Notes under the pieces: model-generated
Seen by the model: the letters and a program-made list of their open reading frames with translations, nothing else
Databases searched by the model: none
Told to the model about the DNA's origin: nothing
Assembly (NCBI RefSeq): GCF_006496635.1
Contig: NZ_CP022958.1
Location: forward strand, 4,278,001 to 4,342,000
DNA length: 64,000 nt
From: Azoarcus sp. DD4
GTDB lineage: Bacteria; Pseudomonadota; Gammaproteobacteria; Burkholderiales; Rhodocyclaceae
Reading direction: 5' to 3'
In this document: piece by piece, positions 9,543-19,413 of the stretch
Position numbering within the stretch: the stretch's first letter is position 1
Layout of the letters: each line of letters opens with the position of its first letter
Program-made: the position numbers and the translations under genes

Positions 9543-9764
9543 TCCACGACGGCCAACATCTCACCAACGACATACCGGACTGCGGGTGGACAAGCCCGCC
9601 CGCAAGTCCAAGAATACCGACACCTACAAGACCCGTCCCCAACATGCCATTGACGCAATCGAAACGCTGGATCGTTCGACGGCGTACCGCCCCGGGACGG
9701 GCGTCTCCGCACTACACCCGGCCAGGCATGCGCCAGGCACAAGCAGAACCACCGCGGAGACACC

Positions 9765-11456
9765 ATGAACATCCAGTTTCGCCCCAAGCTTCTTGACACA
9801 CTGCGCGGCTACGAACGTGCAGCCTTCACCCACGACCTCTCGGCCGGCATCACCGTAGGCGTTCTCGCGCTGCCGCTGGCGATGGCCTTTGCCATCGCCT
9901 CCGGCCTGTCGCCCACCGCCGGCATCTGGACGGCCATCGTCGCCGGCTTCCTGATCGCGGCACTCGGCGGCTCGCGGGTCCAGATCGGCGGCCCCACCGG
10001 CGCCTTCATCCCCATCATCTACGCCATCGTCGCCGACTACGGCGTGCAGAACCTGCTGATCGCCACGATGATGTCGGGGGTGATGCTGTTCGCCATGGGC
10101 GCCTTCCGCCTCGGCAACATGATCCGCTTCATCCCGCTGTCGGTCGTCATCGGCTTTACCAACGGCATTGCAGTCGTCATCTTTCTTTCGCAGATCAAGG
10201 ACTTCCTCGGCCTCAGGATCGAACATCTGCCGGGCGAGTTCTTCGGCAAGATGAAGGCGCTGACGGCTGCGCTGCCAACGCTGGACCTACCGACCGTACT
10301 GCTCGCGATCGCCTCGCTGGCGGTGCTGCTGGGCTGGAACCGCCAGGCCGTCCGCACACCCTGGATGCGCCGCCTGCCTGGGCCGCTGGCGGTGCTGATC
10401 CTCGCCACCGCGGTCAACGCGCTACTGGATCTGCCGGTGGAAACCATAGGCAGCCGCTTCGGCGGCATCCCGCAGGAGGTGCCGGCTTTCGGTCTGCCGG
10501 AACTGACCTTGGGCACACTCGGCAAGTTGATCGCACCGGCACTCACCATCGCGTTGCTGGGTGCGATCGAATCGCTGCTGTCGGCACGCGTAGCCGACAG
10601 CCAGATCGACGACCGCCACGACCCCAACCAGGAGTTGATGGCACAGGGTATCGCCAACGTGGCCGCCCCGCTGTTCGGCGGCTTCGCCGCCACCGGCGCG
10701 ATCGCCCGCACCGCCACCAATATCCGCACCGGCGGCCGCACCCCGGTGGCCGGCGTGATCCATTCAGTCGTGCTGCTGGCGGTGGTGCTGGCGCTGGCAC
10801 CGTTGGCGAGTGCCATTCCGCTGGCAACGCTGTCGGCCATCGTGGTGATCGTCGCGGTCAACATGGGCGAATGGCACGCCTTCGCGCCCTCGGAGCTGGC
10901 GCGCTATTCGCTGCAGTACCGCGCCATCCTGCTCGGCACCTTCGTCGTTACCGTGGTGTTCGACCTTACACTGGCGGTGGAACTCGGCATGGTGCTGGCC
11001 AGCCTTTTCTTCATCTACCGGATGTCGGATCTCACCCGCATCGAGCGCATTCCGCTGGAAGACCACTACGGCGTCGAGGCACTGTCGCGCGAAGACGGCA
11101 CGCCGCGCATCCTCGCCTACAGCATGTTCGGCAGCCTCTTCTTCGGCGCCGCCAACAAGCTGGAAAACCTGCTATTGATGCAACATGGACATCCGGACGT
11201 GGTGATCCTGGACCTCGCCAAGGTCATCAACATCGACACCACCGGCCTGGACATCCTGCAGACGCTGCACCGCAACCTGCAGAAGCGTGGTGCCCACCTG
11301 ATCCTGTGCGGCCTCAATGCGCAACCGGAATCCCTCGTATCGCGCTCGGGCTTCCAGGACCGACTGGGCAGCGGCAACGTCACCGCCAACATCACCGACG
11401 CGCTGCTGCGCGCGCAGTGGTTGAGCGGCAAGAGCCCGGAGGTTTCCTATGCCTGA
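9765..11456 (+). CDS. SulP-family anion transporter with STAS domain
   Basis: A 563-residue inner-membrane transporter of the SLC26/SulP family. These proteins move sulfate, bicarbonate or other anions, often with H+ or Na+. The N-terminal 420 residues are a run of hydrophobic helices with the family blocks LPLAMAFAIASG and GGPTGAFIPI and the GGFAATGAIARTATN region. The last 110 or so residues form a cytoplasmic STAS domain with the IDTTGLD loop that resembles the anti-sigma antagonist phosphorylation site. Substrate cannot be read from the sequence. The end of the gene overlaps the acylphosphatase start by eight bases, so the two are probably one operon. Confidence 0.9.
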   Translation: MNIQFRPKLLDTLRGYERAAFTHDLSAGITVGVLALPLAMAFAIASGLSPTAGIWTAIVAGFLIAALGGSRVQIGGPTGAFIPIIYAIVADYGVQNLLIATMMSGVMLFAMGAFRLGNMIRFIPLSVVIGFTNGIAVVIFLSQIKDFLGLRIEHLPGEFFGKMKALTAALPTLDLPTVLLAIASLAVLLGWNRQAVRTPWMRRLPGPLAVLILATAVNALLDLPVETIGSRFGGIPQEVPAFGLPELTLGTLGKLIAPALTIALLGAIESLLSARVADSQIDDRHDPNQELMAQGIANVAAPLFGGFAATGAIARTATNIRTGGRTPVAGVIHSVVLLAVVLALAPLASAIPLATLSAIVVIVAVNMGEWHAFAPSELARYSLQYRAILLGTFVVTVVFDLTLAVELGMVLASLFFIYRMSDLTRIERIPLEDHYGVEALSREDGTPRILAYSMFGSLFFGAANKLENLLLMQHGHPDVVILDLAKVINIDTTGLDILQTLHRNLQKRGAHLILCGLNAQPESLVSRSGFQDRLGSGNVTANITDALLRAQWLSGKSPEVSYA

Positions 11457-11757
11457 CCGCAACGACATCGTCGTCATCGCCCGCCTGCTGCGCATACACG
11501 GGCGGGTGCAGGGCGTTTCCTACCGTGCCAGCGCGCAGACCGAGGCGGTGCGTCTCGGCCTGTCGGGCTGGGTGCGCAATCGCCACGACGGCAGCGTCGA
11601 GGCGCTGGTGTCCGGTCGCGTTGAAGCGGTGGAAGACTTCATCGGCTGGGCGCACATCGGCCCGCCGGCTGCCCGCGTCGACCGCGTGATCGTCGACCTG
11701 GCCGACAGCGGTGGCGACGGTCTGGCCGGCAGCTTCGTCTGCCTGCCAAGCTGCTGA
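11449..11757 (+). CDS. acyP: Acylphosphatase
   Basis: Hydrolyses acyl phosphates such as carbamoyl phosphate or acetyl phosphate. The 102-residue product carries the two catalytic residues of the family: R26 in HGRVQGVSYR, which binds phosphate, and N44 in GWVRNRHDGSVE, which positions water. The ATG lies inside the end of the SulP gene, implying translational coupling. A functional link between the two is not known to me. It converges on the sulfatase-family gene with 13 bases between stops. Confidence 0.92.
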   Translation: MPDRNDIVVIARLLRIHGRVQGVSYRASAQTEAVRLGLSGWVRNRHDGSVEALVSGRVEAVEDFIGWAHIGPPAARVDRVIVDLADSGGDGLAGSFVCLPSC

Positions 11758-11770
11758 CGGAGCTGCCGGC

Positions 11771-13843
11771 CTACTGCTGGACCTTGGCCACGCCGGCCGT
11801 GTTGTCGAGCAGGCTGCGCGTCGCCGTCTGCAGGAAGGCCTGCAGACGCCTCCCCATCGCTGCTTCGCTGGCGGCATCCTGGATGCGCTCGCTGCGCGGC
11901 TTTGCCCCGAGCTGATAGGCATAAAGGCGCGGCTCCATGTCCTTGGGCTGAACCAGAATGTGCCCACCCTCGACGATGGCCACCGTCTGGTCGCTGCCGG
12001 AAGGCTTGATCACCCCGCGCCCCTCGTCGCCGGCCGGCAGTGTCAGCAGGTCGCGCCCCCAGCACTGGTGACGCACCTCGCCGCCGAGCCGCCCCATGAT
12101 GGTCGGCACGACGTCGATCTGGGTGCCGACGGTATCGCGGCGCTCGCCGAAAGCCTGGCGGATGCCGGGGCCTATCATCAGCAGCGGCACGTTGAAGCGG
12201 TGAAGGTCCATTTCGGTCAGCTGCTCGTCGGCACCGAAGCCGTGATCGCCGACCACCACGAACAGCGTGTCCTTGAAGTAGGCCGACTGGCGCGCCTTAT
12301 CGAAGAACTGGCCAAGCGCCCAATCGGAATAGCGCATCGCGGTCAGATGTTCGTCGAGTGCGCCGTGGCCCGTCACCCGCTCTACCGGCAGTTGGCTGGG
12401 CAACGCATACGGGGTGTGGTTGGAAAGCGACTGCAGCAGCGCGTAGAAAGGCTTGCCGTCGAAGCCCCTGGCGAGTTCCTCGGCGCCGCGCTCGAACATG
12501 TCCTGGTCGGACACGCCCCAGGTCGGATCGGAGAAGGCCGGATTAACGTAGTCGCCACGGCCGATAAAGCGCGTCATCCCCTGGTTGCTGAAGAAGCCCG
12601 ACTGATTGTCCCAGGTGAAGTCGCCGTTATAGACGTAGATGTCCTCGAACTCGCGCGCGCTCAGCAGCTGCGGCAGGCCGGAGAAACGATGGCCGCCTTC
12701 CGGCATCTGCATCAAGTACTCGAAGCCGGGCAGATTGGGGAAGCAGGCCATGGTGGCGAACATGCCCTGGTGGGTGTGGGTGCCGTTCGAGAAGAAGCGG
12801 GTAAACAGCAGGCCCTCCTGCGCCAGCCGGTCGAAGTTGGGCGTAATGCCGTCCGGGTTGCCGAGCGCGCCGACATAATGCCCGCCAAAGCTCTCGAGCA
12901 GGATCACCACCACGTTGCGGATCCGCAGCGTGCCTTGGGCGGGCGGCGTGTAGTCCCGGCGCAACGCGGCGCCGTCGGCATCAACCAGCCGGTCGGCCGG
13001 AGACAGCAGCATCTCGCGCACGATGCGGGTGGCCTCCTGCTGCGGCAACGTCGCCTTCCAGATCTTGTCACCGGATTCGAAGTAGCGTGCCTTGGCCGCC
13101 GCGATCAGGGTCAGGCTGCCATTGAGGCCGAGCTGGTTGGCGAACATGGATTCGGTCGTGTAGGCGTCGCCCCAGCGCATCGGCGGACCGTGACGCAAGG
13201 TACCGCGCGCCGCCACCACCGACACCGCCAGGCATAGCAACAGAGTCAGCCAGCGCCAGTGACTGGCGGGGTGAGCAGCCTGGGCCGCAATCTGGACCGC
13301 CGGCCGGGTGCGACGGTCGATCACGGCAAAAACCTTCGCCATCAGCCAGGAGCCCAGCGCCCAGGCAAGCAGGTAGCGCAGCACCGGGAAGCCGTACCAG
13401 AGCATGCTCATCACCGTGCCGGGGTCTTCCTGCACGTACTGGAAGACCAGGCTGTTCAAGCGCTGGTGGAATTCACGGTAGAAATCGAGTTCGATCAGGC
13501 CGAGGAAGAGCGTGACGCTTGCCGCCAGCGTCAGCCAGGCGCGCTGCAACCGGCGCGCCGCCATCGCCCGCAGGCTGAACAGCACAAACAATAGCGGCAG
13601 GCAGAGATAGACCACCAGCCTCAGATCGAAGCGCAGGCCGGTGGCGAAGGCCTCGACGAAGGTCGATGCGGGCGTGTCGCCAATCTGCGCCCGGTTGTAG
13701 ACCAGCATGGCCACGCGCAGCAGCGAGTACATCACCAGCAGCGCGACGGCGGACAGGCCGGTGAACGCGAGATGGGCGCCGATGCCCGGCGGGATGACGG
13801 TAGCGGATCGATGCGGCGTGCCTGCCGCGGCCGATTGACTCAT
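11771..13843 (-). CDS. LTA synthase-type membrane sulfatase
   Basis: A 690-residue protein with five or so N-terminal transmembrane helices (about residues 22-220) and a periplasmic alkaline-phosphatase/sulfatase domain (about 308-610). Residues matching the metal site and nucleophile of LtaS-type enzymes are visible: E317 in ILLESFGG, T355 in SNGTHTHQG, H476 in LSNHTPY, and D533/H534 in VVGDHGFG. Gram-negative members transfer phosphoglycerol or related groups onto periplasmic glucans or lipids (OpgB type), and that role is the best guess here. It lies downstream of a membrane-anchored propeller-like protein, 30 bases away, and the two may act together. Confidence 0.85.
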   Translation of the reverse strand: MSQSAAAGTPHRSATVIPPGIGAHLAFTGLSAVALLVMYSLLRVAMLVYNRAQIGDTPASTFVEAFATGLRFDLRLVVYLCLPLLFVLFSLRAMAARRLQRAWLTLAASVTLFLGLIELDFYREFHQRLNSLVFQYVQEDPGTVMSMLWYGFPVLRYLLAWALGSWLMAKVFAVIDRRTRPAVQIAAQAAHPASHWRWLTLLLCLAVSVVAARGTLRHGPPMRWGDAYTTESMFANQLGLNGSLTLIAAAKARYFESGDKIWKATLPQQEATRIVREMLLSPADRLVDADGAALRRDYTPPAQGTLRIRNVVVILLESFGGHYVGALGNPDGITPNFDRLAQEGLLFTRFFSNGTHTHQGMFATMACFPNLPGFEYLMQMPEGGHRFSGLPQLLSAREFEDIYVYNGDFTWDNQSGFFSNQGMTRFIGRGDYVNPAFSDPTWGVSDQDMFERGAEELARGFDGKPFYALLQSLSNHTPYALPSQLPVERVTGHGALDEHLTAMRYSDWALGQFFDKARQSAYFKDTLFVVVGDHGFGADEQLTEMDLHRFNVPLLMIGPGIRQAFGERRDTVGTQIDVVPTIMGRLGGEVRHQCWGRDLLTLPAGDEGRGVIKPSGSDQTVAIVEGGHILVQPKDMEPRLYAYQLGAKPRSERIQDAASEAAMGRRLQAFLQTATRSLLDNTAGVAKVQQ

Positions 13844-13873
13844 GTGTGGGATTCCGATGGTCTGAAAGCGGCT

Positions 13874-14731
13874 TCAGCGCGTGATTTCGAGGATGCGATC
13901 ACGCCCCTGCTCGGCAAGGAGGTAGCGATGCTCGCCAAAGGGCAGGATGGTCTGGGCCGATCGCAAGTGGCTGAGAATGGTCTGCAGGCGGCCGGCAGCG
14001 TCGACCAGCAGCAGGCGGGCAAGGTGCGTGGCGTCTTCGGTGATCCACAGGCCGGCGCGGTCGCACATCAGGAAGCCGGGCTCGTTGAGCCCCTGGGCGA
14101 CGATGCTGTCGTTTCCATCGTCTCGCAGCTGCTTGACCCAGCCGCGCTTCTTCTCGAGATAGAACACGCGACCGTCCGGACAGACCGCGACGCCTTCGGC
14201 GACCTCCAGATCCCTGCGCAGCACGCGCACTTCGCCCTTGTCCGGATCGAAACGCAACAGGCGCGCGTGTTGCGGCCGGTCTTCGATCGCGTAGAGAAAA
14301 TGACCGTCGGTCGCCAATTCCTCGACGTCGCGCCCCGGGAACAGCACCTCGTCACGGTCGCCGTGCCACCAGCGCACCGGCGCCTCCCCCGCTTCCTGAG
14401 AGTAGGCGATGCCGCCCCGGTAGCGGATCATGCCGTCCAGCTTGGAGAGTCCGTCCTTCACCGTACGCCGACTGCCGTCGCTGCCGATCTGCAGGATGCG
14501 GCCCTTGCCGTGCTTGAGCTCGAGGCTGGCGAAAACGCCGCCCTGGCCGTCGGCCGCGAGCGCGCTGACCACCGGCAGCCGGTCGATCAGGACGCGATGC
14601 TGCCAGTCCGCGACGTCACGGACGGGGTAGTAGTGCTGCCAGGCCAGGAAACCGAAACCGGCGCAGGCGAGAACGGCCACCAGAGCCAACAGACGGCCCA
14701 ACCCGACGCGACGCGATGTATGCCCCTCCAT
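13874..14731 (-). CDS. Membrane-anchored beta-propeller-like protein of unknown role
   Basis: A 285-residue protein with one N-terminal transmembrane segment (about residues 12-30) and a periplasmic remainder. That part is built from short repeated strands with turns such as DGQGGVFASL, DGHFLYAIED, CPDGRVFYLE and CDRAGLWITED, typical of SMP-30/NHL-like propellers. No catalytic motif stands out. It is the upstream partner of the LTA-synthase-type gene, so a role in the same envelope modification is plausible but unproven. The ATG at 14731 is preceded by GGAGGG. Confidence 0.6.
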   Translation of the reverse strand: MEGHTSRRVGLGRLLALVAVLACAGFGFLAWQHYYPVRDVADWQHRVLIDRLPVVSALAADGQGGVFASLELKHGKGRILQIGSDGSRRTVKDGLSKLDGMIRYRGGIAYSQEAGEAPVRWWHGDRDEVLFPGRDVEELATDGHFLYAIEDRPQHARLLRFDPDKGEVRVLRRDLEVAEGVAVCPDGRVFYLEKKRGWVKQLRDDGNDSIVAQGLNEPGFLMCDRAGLWITEDATHLARLLLVDAAGRLQTILSHLRSAQTILPFGEHRYLLAEQGRDRILEITR

Positions 14732-14853
14732 GCCGGCTGTGCCCTCCGCATTGCAGTCGCTTGCGCGACTGGGGTGGAAAACACCGGACTGTGCAGGAGG
14801 GAACGTAAAGATTTCGTCAAACTGCCTGCACAGCGTGGACGTGCATCAAACGT

Positions 14854-17800
14854 TCAGCTGGGGTAGTCGATCTCCACCGCCTCCGCCGGCAGCCAGCCGC
14901 GCAGGCTGTCGAGCAGCGCCTCCTCCAGCTTCACCCGCCAACGCTGGCCGAGCGGCAGATCGGCCTCGGCGACGTCGTTGATGTAGCGCACCCGCACCGG
15001 GCAGCCGGGCATACCGTTGGCGCCGTTCTCGCAGAAGGGCTCGAGCAGGGACTGCAGGCGGTCGGCGGCGGCGACCGCATTCTTCGCCTCGCCGTTGAGC
15101 CGCAGGTTGAGGCCGCGGGCGAAGCGGCTGCGCGCCTCGCCCAGGGTCATCAGCTTGTCGGCGATGATGCGCAGGCCGTTCTCGCCAGCGAAGTCATCGC
15201 GGCTGACCTTGCCTTCGACCACCAGGACTTCGTCGGTGACGATCTTGCCGCGGTTGGCATCGAGCACCTCGGAATACACCGCGATCTCGCGCGGCTGGGT
15301 GCCGTCGTCGAGTTGCACAAACATCATCTTGCCGCGGTTGCCCATCTTGACCCGCACCTCCATCACCACGCCGGCCATCATCGCCAGATCGCGCGAGGGT
15401 TCGAGCTGGGCCAGGGTACGCCGCACGAAGCGCCGCACCTCGCCCTTGAAGGCGTTGAAGGGATGACCGGACAGGAAGAAGCCGATCGCGGTTTTTTCCT
15501 CCTTCAGCCGTTCGCGCTCGGTCCATGGCCGCACATTGGCGAACTCCAGCGCCGCGCCGGCCGCTTCCGGCACCATGTCGAAGAGGCCGCCCTGCATCGC
15601 GTTGGCGGCAGCCTGCTCGGCTGCCTCCATCGCCAGCGGCACCGTCGCCATCACCTGGGCGCGGTCGCGGCCCTTGTGGCCTTCGAGCGTATCCATCGCA
15701 CCGGCGCGGATCAGCGCTTCGAGCACGCGGCGATTGACCAGGCGGCGGTCGACGCGCTCGCAGAAATCGAACAGATCGCGATAGGGCTTGCCCTGGCGCC
15801 CGGCGATGATCGCGCGTACCGCCGGCTCGCCGCAGCCCTTCACCGCGCCGAGCCCGTAGCGGATGGTCTTGCGGTCCACCGGCACGAAGCGGTAGTCGGA
15901 TTCGTTCACATCCGGCGGCAGGATGGCGATCTTGTTGGCGAGGGTGTCCTCGAAGAAGATCTTGACGGTGTCGGTGTTGTCCAGGTCGGACGACATCGTC
16001 GCCGCCATGAAGGCCGCGCAGTGGTGCGCCTTCAGCCAGGCGGTGTGGTAGGTGACGACCGCATAGGCCGCGGTGTGCGACTTGTTGAAGCCGTACTCCG
16101 CGAACTTGGTCATCAGGTCGAAAAGCTGCTCGGCCAGTGCCGGATCGTAGCCCTTCTGCCTGGCGCCGTCGGCGATGGTGGCGCGGTGCTTGGCCATCTC
16201 GTCGGCTTTCTTCTTGCCCATCGCGCGCCGCAGCATATCGGCGCCACCCAGGGTGTAGCCACCGATGATCTGGCTGATCTGCATCACCTGTTCCTGGTAC
16301 ACGATGACGCCGTAGGTCGGTTCCAGACAGGCTTTGAGGTCGGGGTGGAAGTAGTCGATCTCCTGCTGGCCTTTCTTCCGCAGGATGAAGTCATCCACCA
16401 TCCCGGAGCCGAGCGGGCCGGGGCGGTAGAGCGCGAGCACCGCGATGATGTCTTCGAAGCGGTCGGGCGCGAGCTTCTTCAAGAGCTTCTTCATCCCGTC
16501 CGATTCCACCTGGAAGATCGCCGTGGTGTTGGCGTCCTTCAGGATCTGGTAGGCGGCGGGATCCTGGAAGCCCAGGCTCATCAGGTCGACGCGCTCGCCG
16601 GTGAGGCGCTCCACGTAGTCCAGCGCGAGTTCGATAATCGTGAGGTTTCGCAGGCCGAGGAAGTCGAACTTCACCAGGCCGACCGCTTCGACGTCGTCCT
16701 TGTCGAACTGCGATACCGGTGTAGCGTCGTCGCCGTCGGCGATGTAGAGCGGGCAGAAGTCGGTGAGCTTGCCCGGCGCGATCAGCACGCCGCCGGCGTG
16801 CATGCCGACGCCGCGGGTCAGGCCTTCGAGTGGCTGGGCCAGATCCCACAGGGTCTGCACTGCCTCGCCGTCGTTGCCGTCCCTCATCATCTCGCCGATC
16901 TGCGGCTCCATCTCGTAGGCGCGCGCCAGCGACACCGGCTTGGCGCCTTCGATCGGGACCAGCTTGGACAGGCGGTCGCACAGGCCGTAGGGCATGTCGA
17001 GCACGCGGCCGACGTCACGCACCACCGCCTTGGAGGCGAGCGTGCCGAAGGTGGCGATCTGGCTCACCGCGTCCTTGCCGTAGCGCTCGCGCACGTATTC
17101 GATGACGCGGTAGCGGTTGTCCTGGCAGAAGTCGATGTCGAAGTCGGGCATCGACACCCGCTCCGGGTTGAGGAAGCGCTCGAACAGCAGCGCGTACTCC
17201 AGCGGATCGAGGTCGGTGATCTTGAGTGAATAGGCCACCAACGAGCCGGCGCCGGAACCCCGCCCGGGGCCGACCGGCACGCCGTTGTTCTTCCCCCACT
17301 GGATGAAGTCCGCCACAATCAGGAAGTAGCCGGGGAAACCCATCTGGATGATGGTGTCGGTCTCGAACTTAAGCCGCTCCTCGTAGCGCGGGCGCTGCTT
17401 CTCGCGCTCTTCCGGATGCGGGTAGAGCTGGACGAGGCGCTCTTCCAGACCCTTCTTCGCTTCCTGCACCAGGAAGTCGTCCAGCGTCATGCCCTCCGGC
17501 GTCGGGAACAGCGGCAGGAAGTTCTTGCCGAGCTGCACCGACACCGAGCAGCGGCGGGCGATTTCCACCGCGTTTTCGAGCGCTTCCGGGATGTCGGCGA
17601 ACAGCGCGCACATCTCGTCCTGGCTCTTGAGGTATTGCTCCTCGGTGAAGTCGCGCGGCCGGCGCTTGTCGGCCAGCACATAGCCCTGGGCGATGCAGAC
17701 GCGCGCCTCGTGCGCCTGGAAGTCCTCCGGCTTCAGGAACTGGACCGGGTGGGTCGCCACCACCGGCAGGTCGAGCCGGTTGGCGATCTGCAGCGCCTGG

Positions 17801-18372
17801 CGGATGTAAGCCTCGGTACCGGGATGGCCGGCGCGCTGGATCTCGATGTAGAAGGCGCCGGGAAACAGCCGCGACCAGTCGGCGGCCAGCCGTTCGGCGA
17901 GTTCGATGTTGCCGTTGACGATGGCCTGGCCGACATCGCCGAAGAAGGCACCCGACAGGCACAGCAGTTGGTCGGCGGCGCCGTTCTCGAACCACTCGCG
18001 GCGCAGTTCGGCGCGGCCGCGGTATTTGTTGTCGAGGTAGGCACGGGTCAGCAACTCGCACATCTGGCCGTAGCCTGCGCGATTCTTGCAGATCAGCAGC
18101 ACGCGGTAGGGCTTGTCGCGCTCGGCCTCGTTCTGGATCCAGGCATCGACGCCGATGACGGGTTTGACGCCCTTGCCGCGGGCGCCCTTGTAGAACTTGA
18201 CCATGCCGAAGAGGTTGGCAAGGTCGGAAATGCCCAGCGCCGGCATGCCATCGGCGGCCGCCTGGGCGATCGCCTGGTCGATCTGGACGATGCCGTCGGT
18301 GATCGAGTATTCGGTGTGCAGGCGAAGGTGAACGAAACGGGGGGCGTGAGGAGCGTGGTCTGCGGCAGTCAT
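14854..18372 (-). CDS. dnaE: DNA polymerase III alpha subunit
   Basis: The replicative polymerase. The 1172-residue product has the N-terminal PHP domain (FVHLRLHTEYSITDG), the polymerase core with the catalytic aspartates in PDFDIDF around residue 405, and the GPGRGSGAGSLVAY block. The helix-hairpin-helix and OB-fold regions follow toward the C-terminus (the OB part is near VMEVRVKMGNRGKMMFVQL). Length and motifs match the DnaE1 class of proteobacteria. It stands between the propeller gene and the quinone oxidoreductase on the same strand, with about 120 and 40 bases separating them. Confidence 0.98.
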   Translation of the reverse strand: MTAADHAPHAPRFVHLRLHTEYSITDGIVQIDQAIAQAAADGMPALGISDLANLFGMVKFYKGARGKGVKPVIGVDAWIQNEAERDKPYRVLLICKNRAGYGQMCELLTRAYLDNKYRGRAELRREWFENGAADQLLCLSGAFFGDVGQAIVNGNIELAERLAADWSRLFPGAFYIEIQRAGHPGTEAYIRQALQIANRLDLPVVATHPVQFLKPEDFQAHEARVCIAQGYVLADKRRPRDFTEEQYLKSQDEMCALFADIPEALENAVEIARRCSVSVQLGKNFLPLFPTPEGMTLDDFLVQEAKKGLEERLVQLYPHPEEREKQRPRYEERLKFETDTIIQMGFPGYFLIVADFIQWGKNNGVPVGPGRGSGAGSLVAYSLKITDLDPLEYALLFERFLNPERVSMPDFDIDFCQDNRYRVIEYVRERYGKDAVSQIATFGTLASKAVVRDVGRVLDMPYGLCDRLSKLVPIEGAKPVSLARAYEMEPQIGEMMRDGNDGEAVQTLWDLAQPLEGLTRGVGMHAGGVLIAPGKLTDFCPLYIADGDDATPVSQFDKDDVEAVGLVKFDFLGLRNLTIIELALDYVERLTGERVDLMSLGFQDPAAYQILKDANTTAIFQVESDGMKKLLKKLAPDRFEDIIAVLALYRPGPLGSGMVDDFILRKKGQQEIDYFHPDLKACLEPTYGVIVYQEQVMQISQIIGGYTLGGADMLRRAMGKKKADEMAKHRATIADGARQKGYDPALAEQLFDLMTKFAEYGFNKSHTAAYAVVTYHTAWLKAHHCAAFMAATMSSDLDNTDTVKIFFEDTLANKIAILPPDVNESDYRFVPVDRKTIRYGLGAVKGCGEPAVRAIIAGRQGKPYRDLFDFCERVDRRLVNRRVLEALIRAGAMDTLEGHKGRDRAQVMATVPLAMEAAEQAAANAMQGGLFDMVPEAAGAALEFANVRPWTERERLKEEKTAIGFFLSGHPFNAFKGEVRRFVRRTLAQLEPSRDLAMMAGVVMEVRVKMGNRGKMMFVQLDDGTQPREIAVYSEVLDANRGKIVTDEVLVVEGKVSRDDFAGENGLRIIADKLMTLGEARSRFARGLNLRLNGEAKNAVAAADRLQSLLEPFCENGANGMPGCPVRVRYINDVAEADLPLGQRWRVKLEEALLDSLRGWLPAEAVEIDYPS

Positions 18373-18413
18373 GGGGCGAATTTTACCCGAGGCCCGCGCC
18401 CCTCATACGACCG

Positions 18414-19388
18414 TTACGGCAGCAGGATGGTCGATCCGGTCGTGCGCCGAGCTTCGAGGTCGCGATGCGCCTGGGCGGCGTCCCGCAGCGCGTAGCGCTG
18501 GTTGATCTCTATCCTGACCTTGCCGGTGGCGAGCACCTCGAAGAGGTCCGCCGCCATCGTCAGCAGATCGGCGCGCTTCGCCGCATAGGTGAAGAGCGTC
18601 GGCCGCGTCAGGAACAGCGATCCCATCCTGGCCAGCACGCCGCAGTCGAAAGGCGGCACCGGGCCGGAAGCCGCCCCGAACAGCACCATCATGCCCAGCG
18701 GACGCAGGCAGGACAGCGAATCCATGAAGGTGTCCTTGCCGATGGAGTCGTACACCACCGGCACACCCTCGCCACCGGTGATCTCGCGCACGCGCTCGGC
18801 GAAGTTCTCGCGGGTGTAGACGATAGGGTGGTCGCAGCCATGGCCCCGTGCGACCGCCGCCTTCTCGTCGGAGCCGACGGTGCCTATCACCGTGGCGCCG
18901 AGCGCCTTGGCCCACTGGCAGACGATGGTGCCGACGCCGCCCGCTGCGGCGTGGATCAGGATGGTGTCGCCGGCCTGCACGCGATAGGTGCGCCGCAGCA
19001 GGTATTGCGCGGTGAGCCCCTGCAGCATCATCGCCGCACCCTGCTCGAAGCCGATCGCGTCCGGCAGTTTCACCAGGCATTGGGCAGGCATGTTGCGCAC
19101 TTCGGCGTAGGCGCCGAGCGGGCCGCCGGCATAGGCGACGCGGTCGCCCACCGCGACATCGGTCACGCCCTCGCCGACCGCCTCCACCACGCCCGCGCCC
19201 TCCAGGCCGATACCCGAAGGCAGGCTGACCGGATACAGGCCGGACCGGTGGTAGGTATCGATGTAGTTGAGACCGACCGCGTGGTGGCGCACGCGCGCCT
19301 CGCCCGCAGCCGGAGCGGCCAGATCCACCGCCTCCCATTGCAGGACTTCGGGACCGCCGGTCTGATGGAAGCGGATGGCGTGGCTCAT
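18414..19388 (-). CDS. qor: NADPH:quinone oxidoreductase (zeta-crystallin type)
   Basis: A 324-residue zinc-independent medium-chain dehydrogenase/reductase that reduces quinones with NADPH. The GroES-like N-terminal half has the GLNYIDTYHRSGLYP block. The Rossmann domain has the AAAGGVG nucleotide-binding turn and the VYDSIGKDTF segment seen in Qor. The structural zinc cysteines of alcohol dehydrogenases are absent, as expected. It follows pldA on the same strand and precedes dnaE. Confidence 0.92.
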   Translation of the reverse strand: MSHAIRFHQTGGPEVLQWEAVDLAAPAAGEARVRHHAVGLNYIDTYHRSGLYPVSLPSGIGLEGAGVVEAVGEGVTDVAVGDRVAYAGGPLGAYAEVRNMPAQCLVKLPDAIGFEQGAAMMLQGLTAQYLLRRTYRVQAGDTILIHAAAGGVGTIVCQWAKALGATVIGTVGSDEKAAVARGHGCDHPIVYTRENFAERVREITGGEGVPVVYDSIGKDTFMDSLSCLRPLGMMVLFGAASGPVPPFDCGVLARMGSLFLTRPTLFTYAAKRADLLTMAADLFEVLATGKVRIEINQRYALRDAAQAHRDLEARRTTGSTILLP

Positions 19389-19413
19389 GCGGGTCTCCTG
19401 GCGCGTGCGGCGC

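Noticed and set aside
9543..9764. Possible small gene or RNA between metG and the SulP gene
   Set aside because: The short frames lack ribosome sites and no stable conserved-looking structure is visible.
15313..17229. A 638-codon plus-strand open frame opposite dnaE
   Set aside because: It is the antisense shadow of the polymerase gene with no domain similarity.
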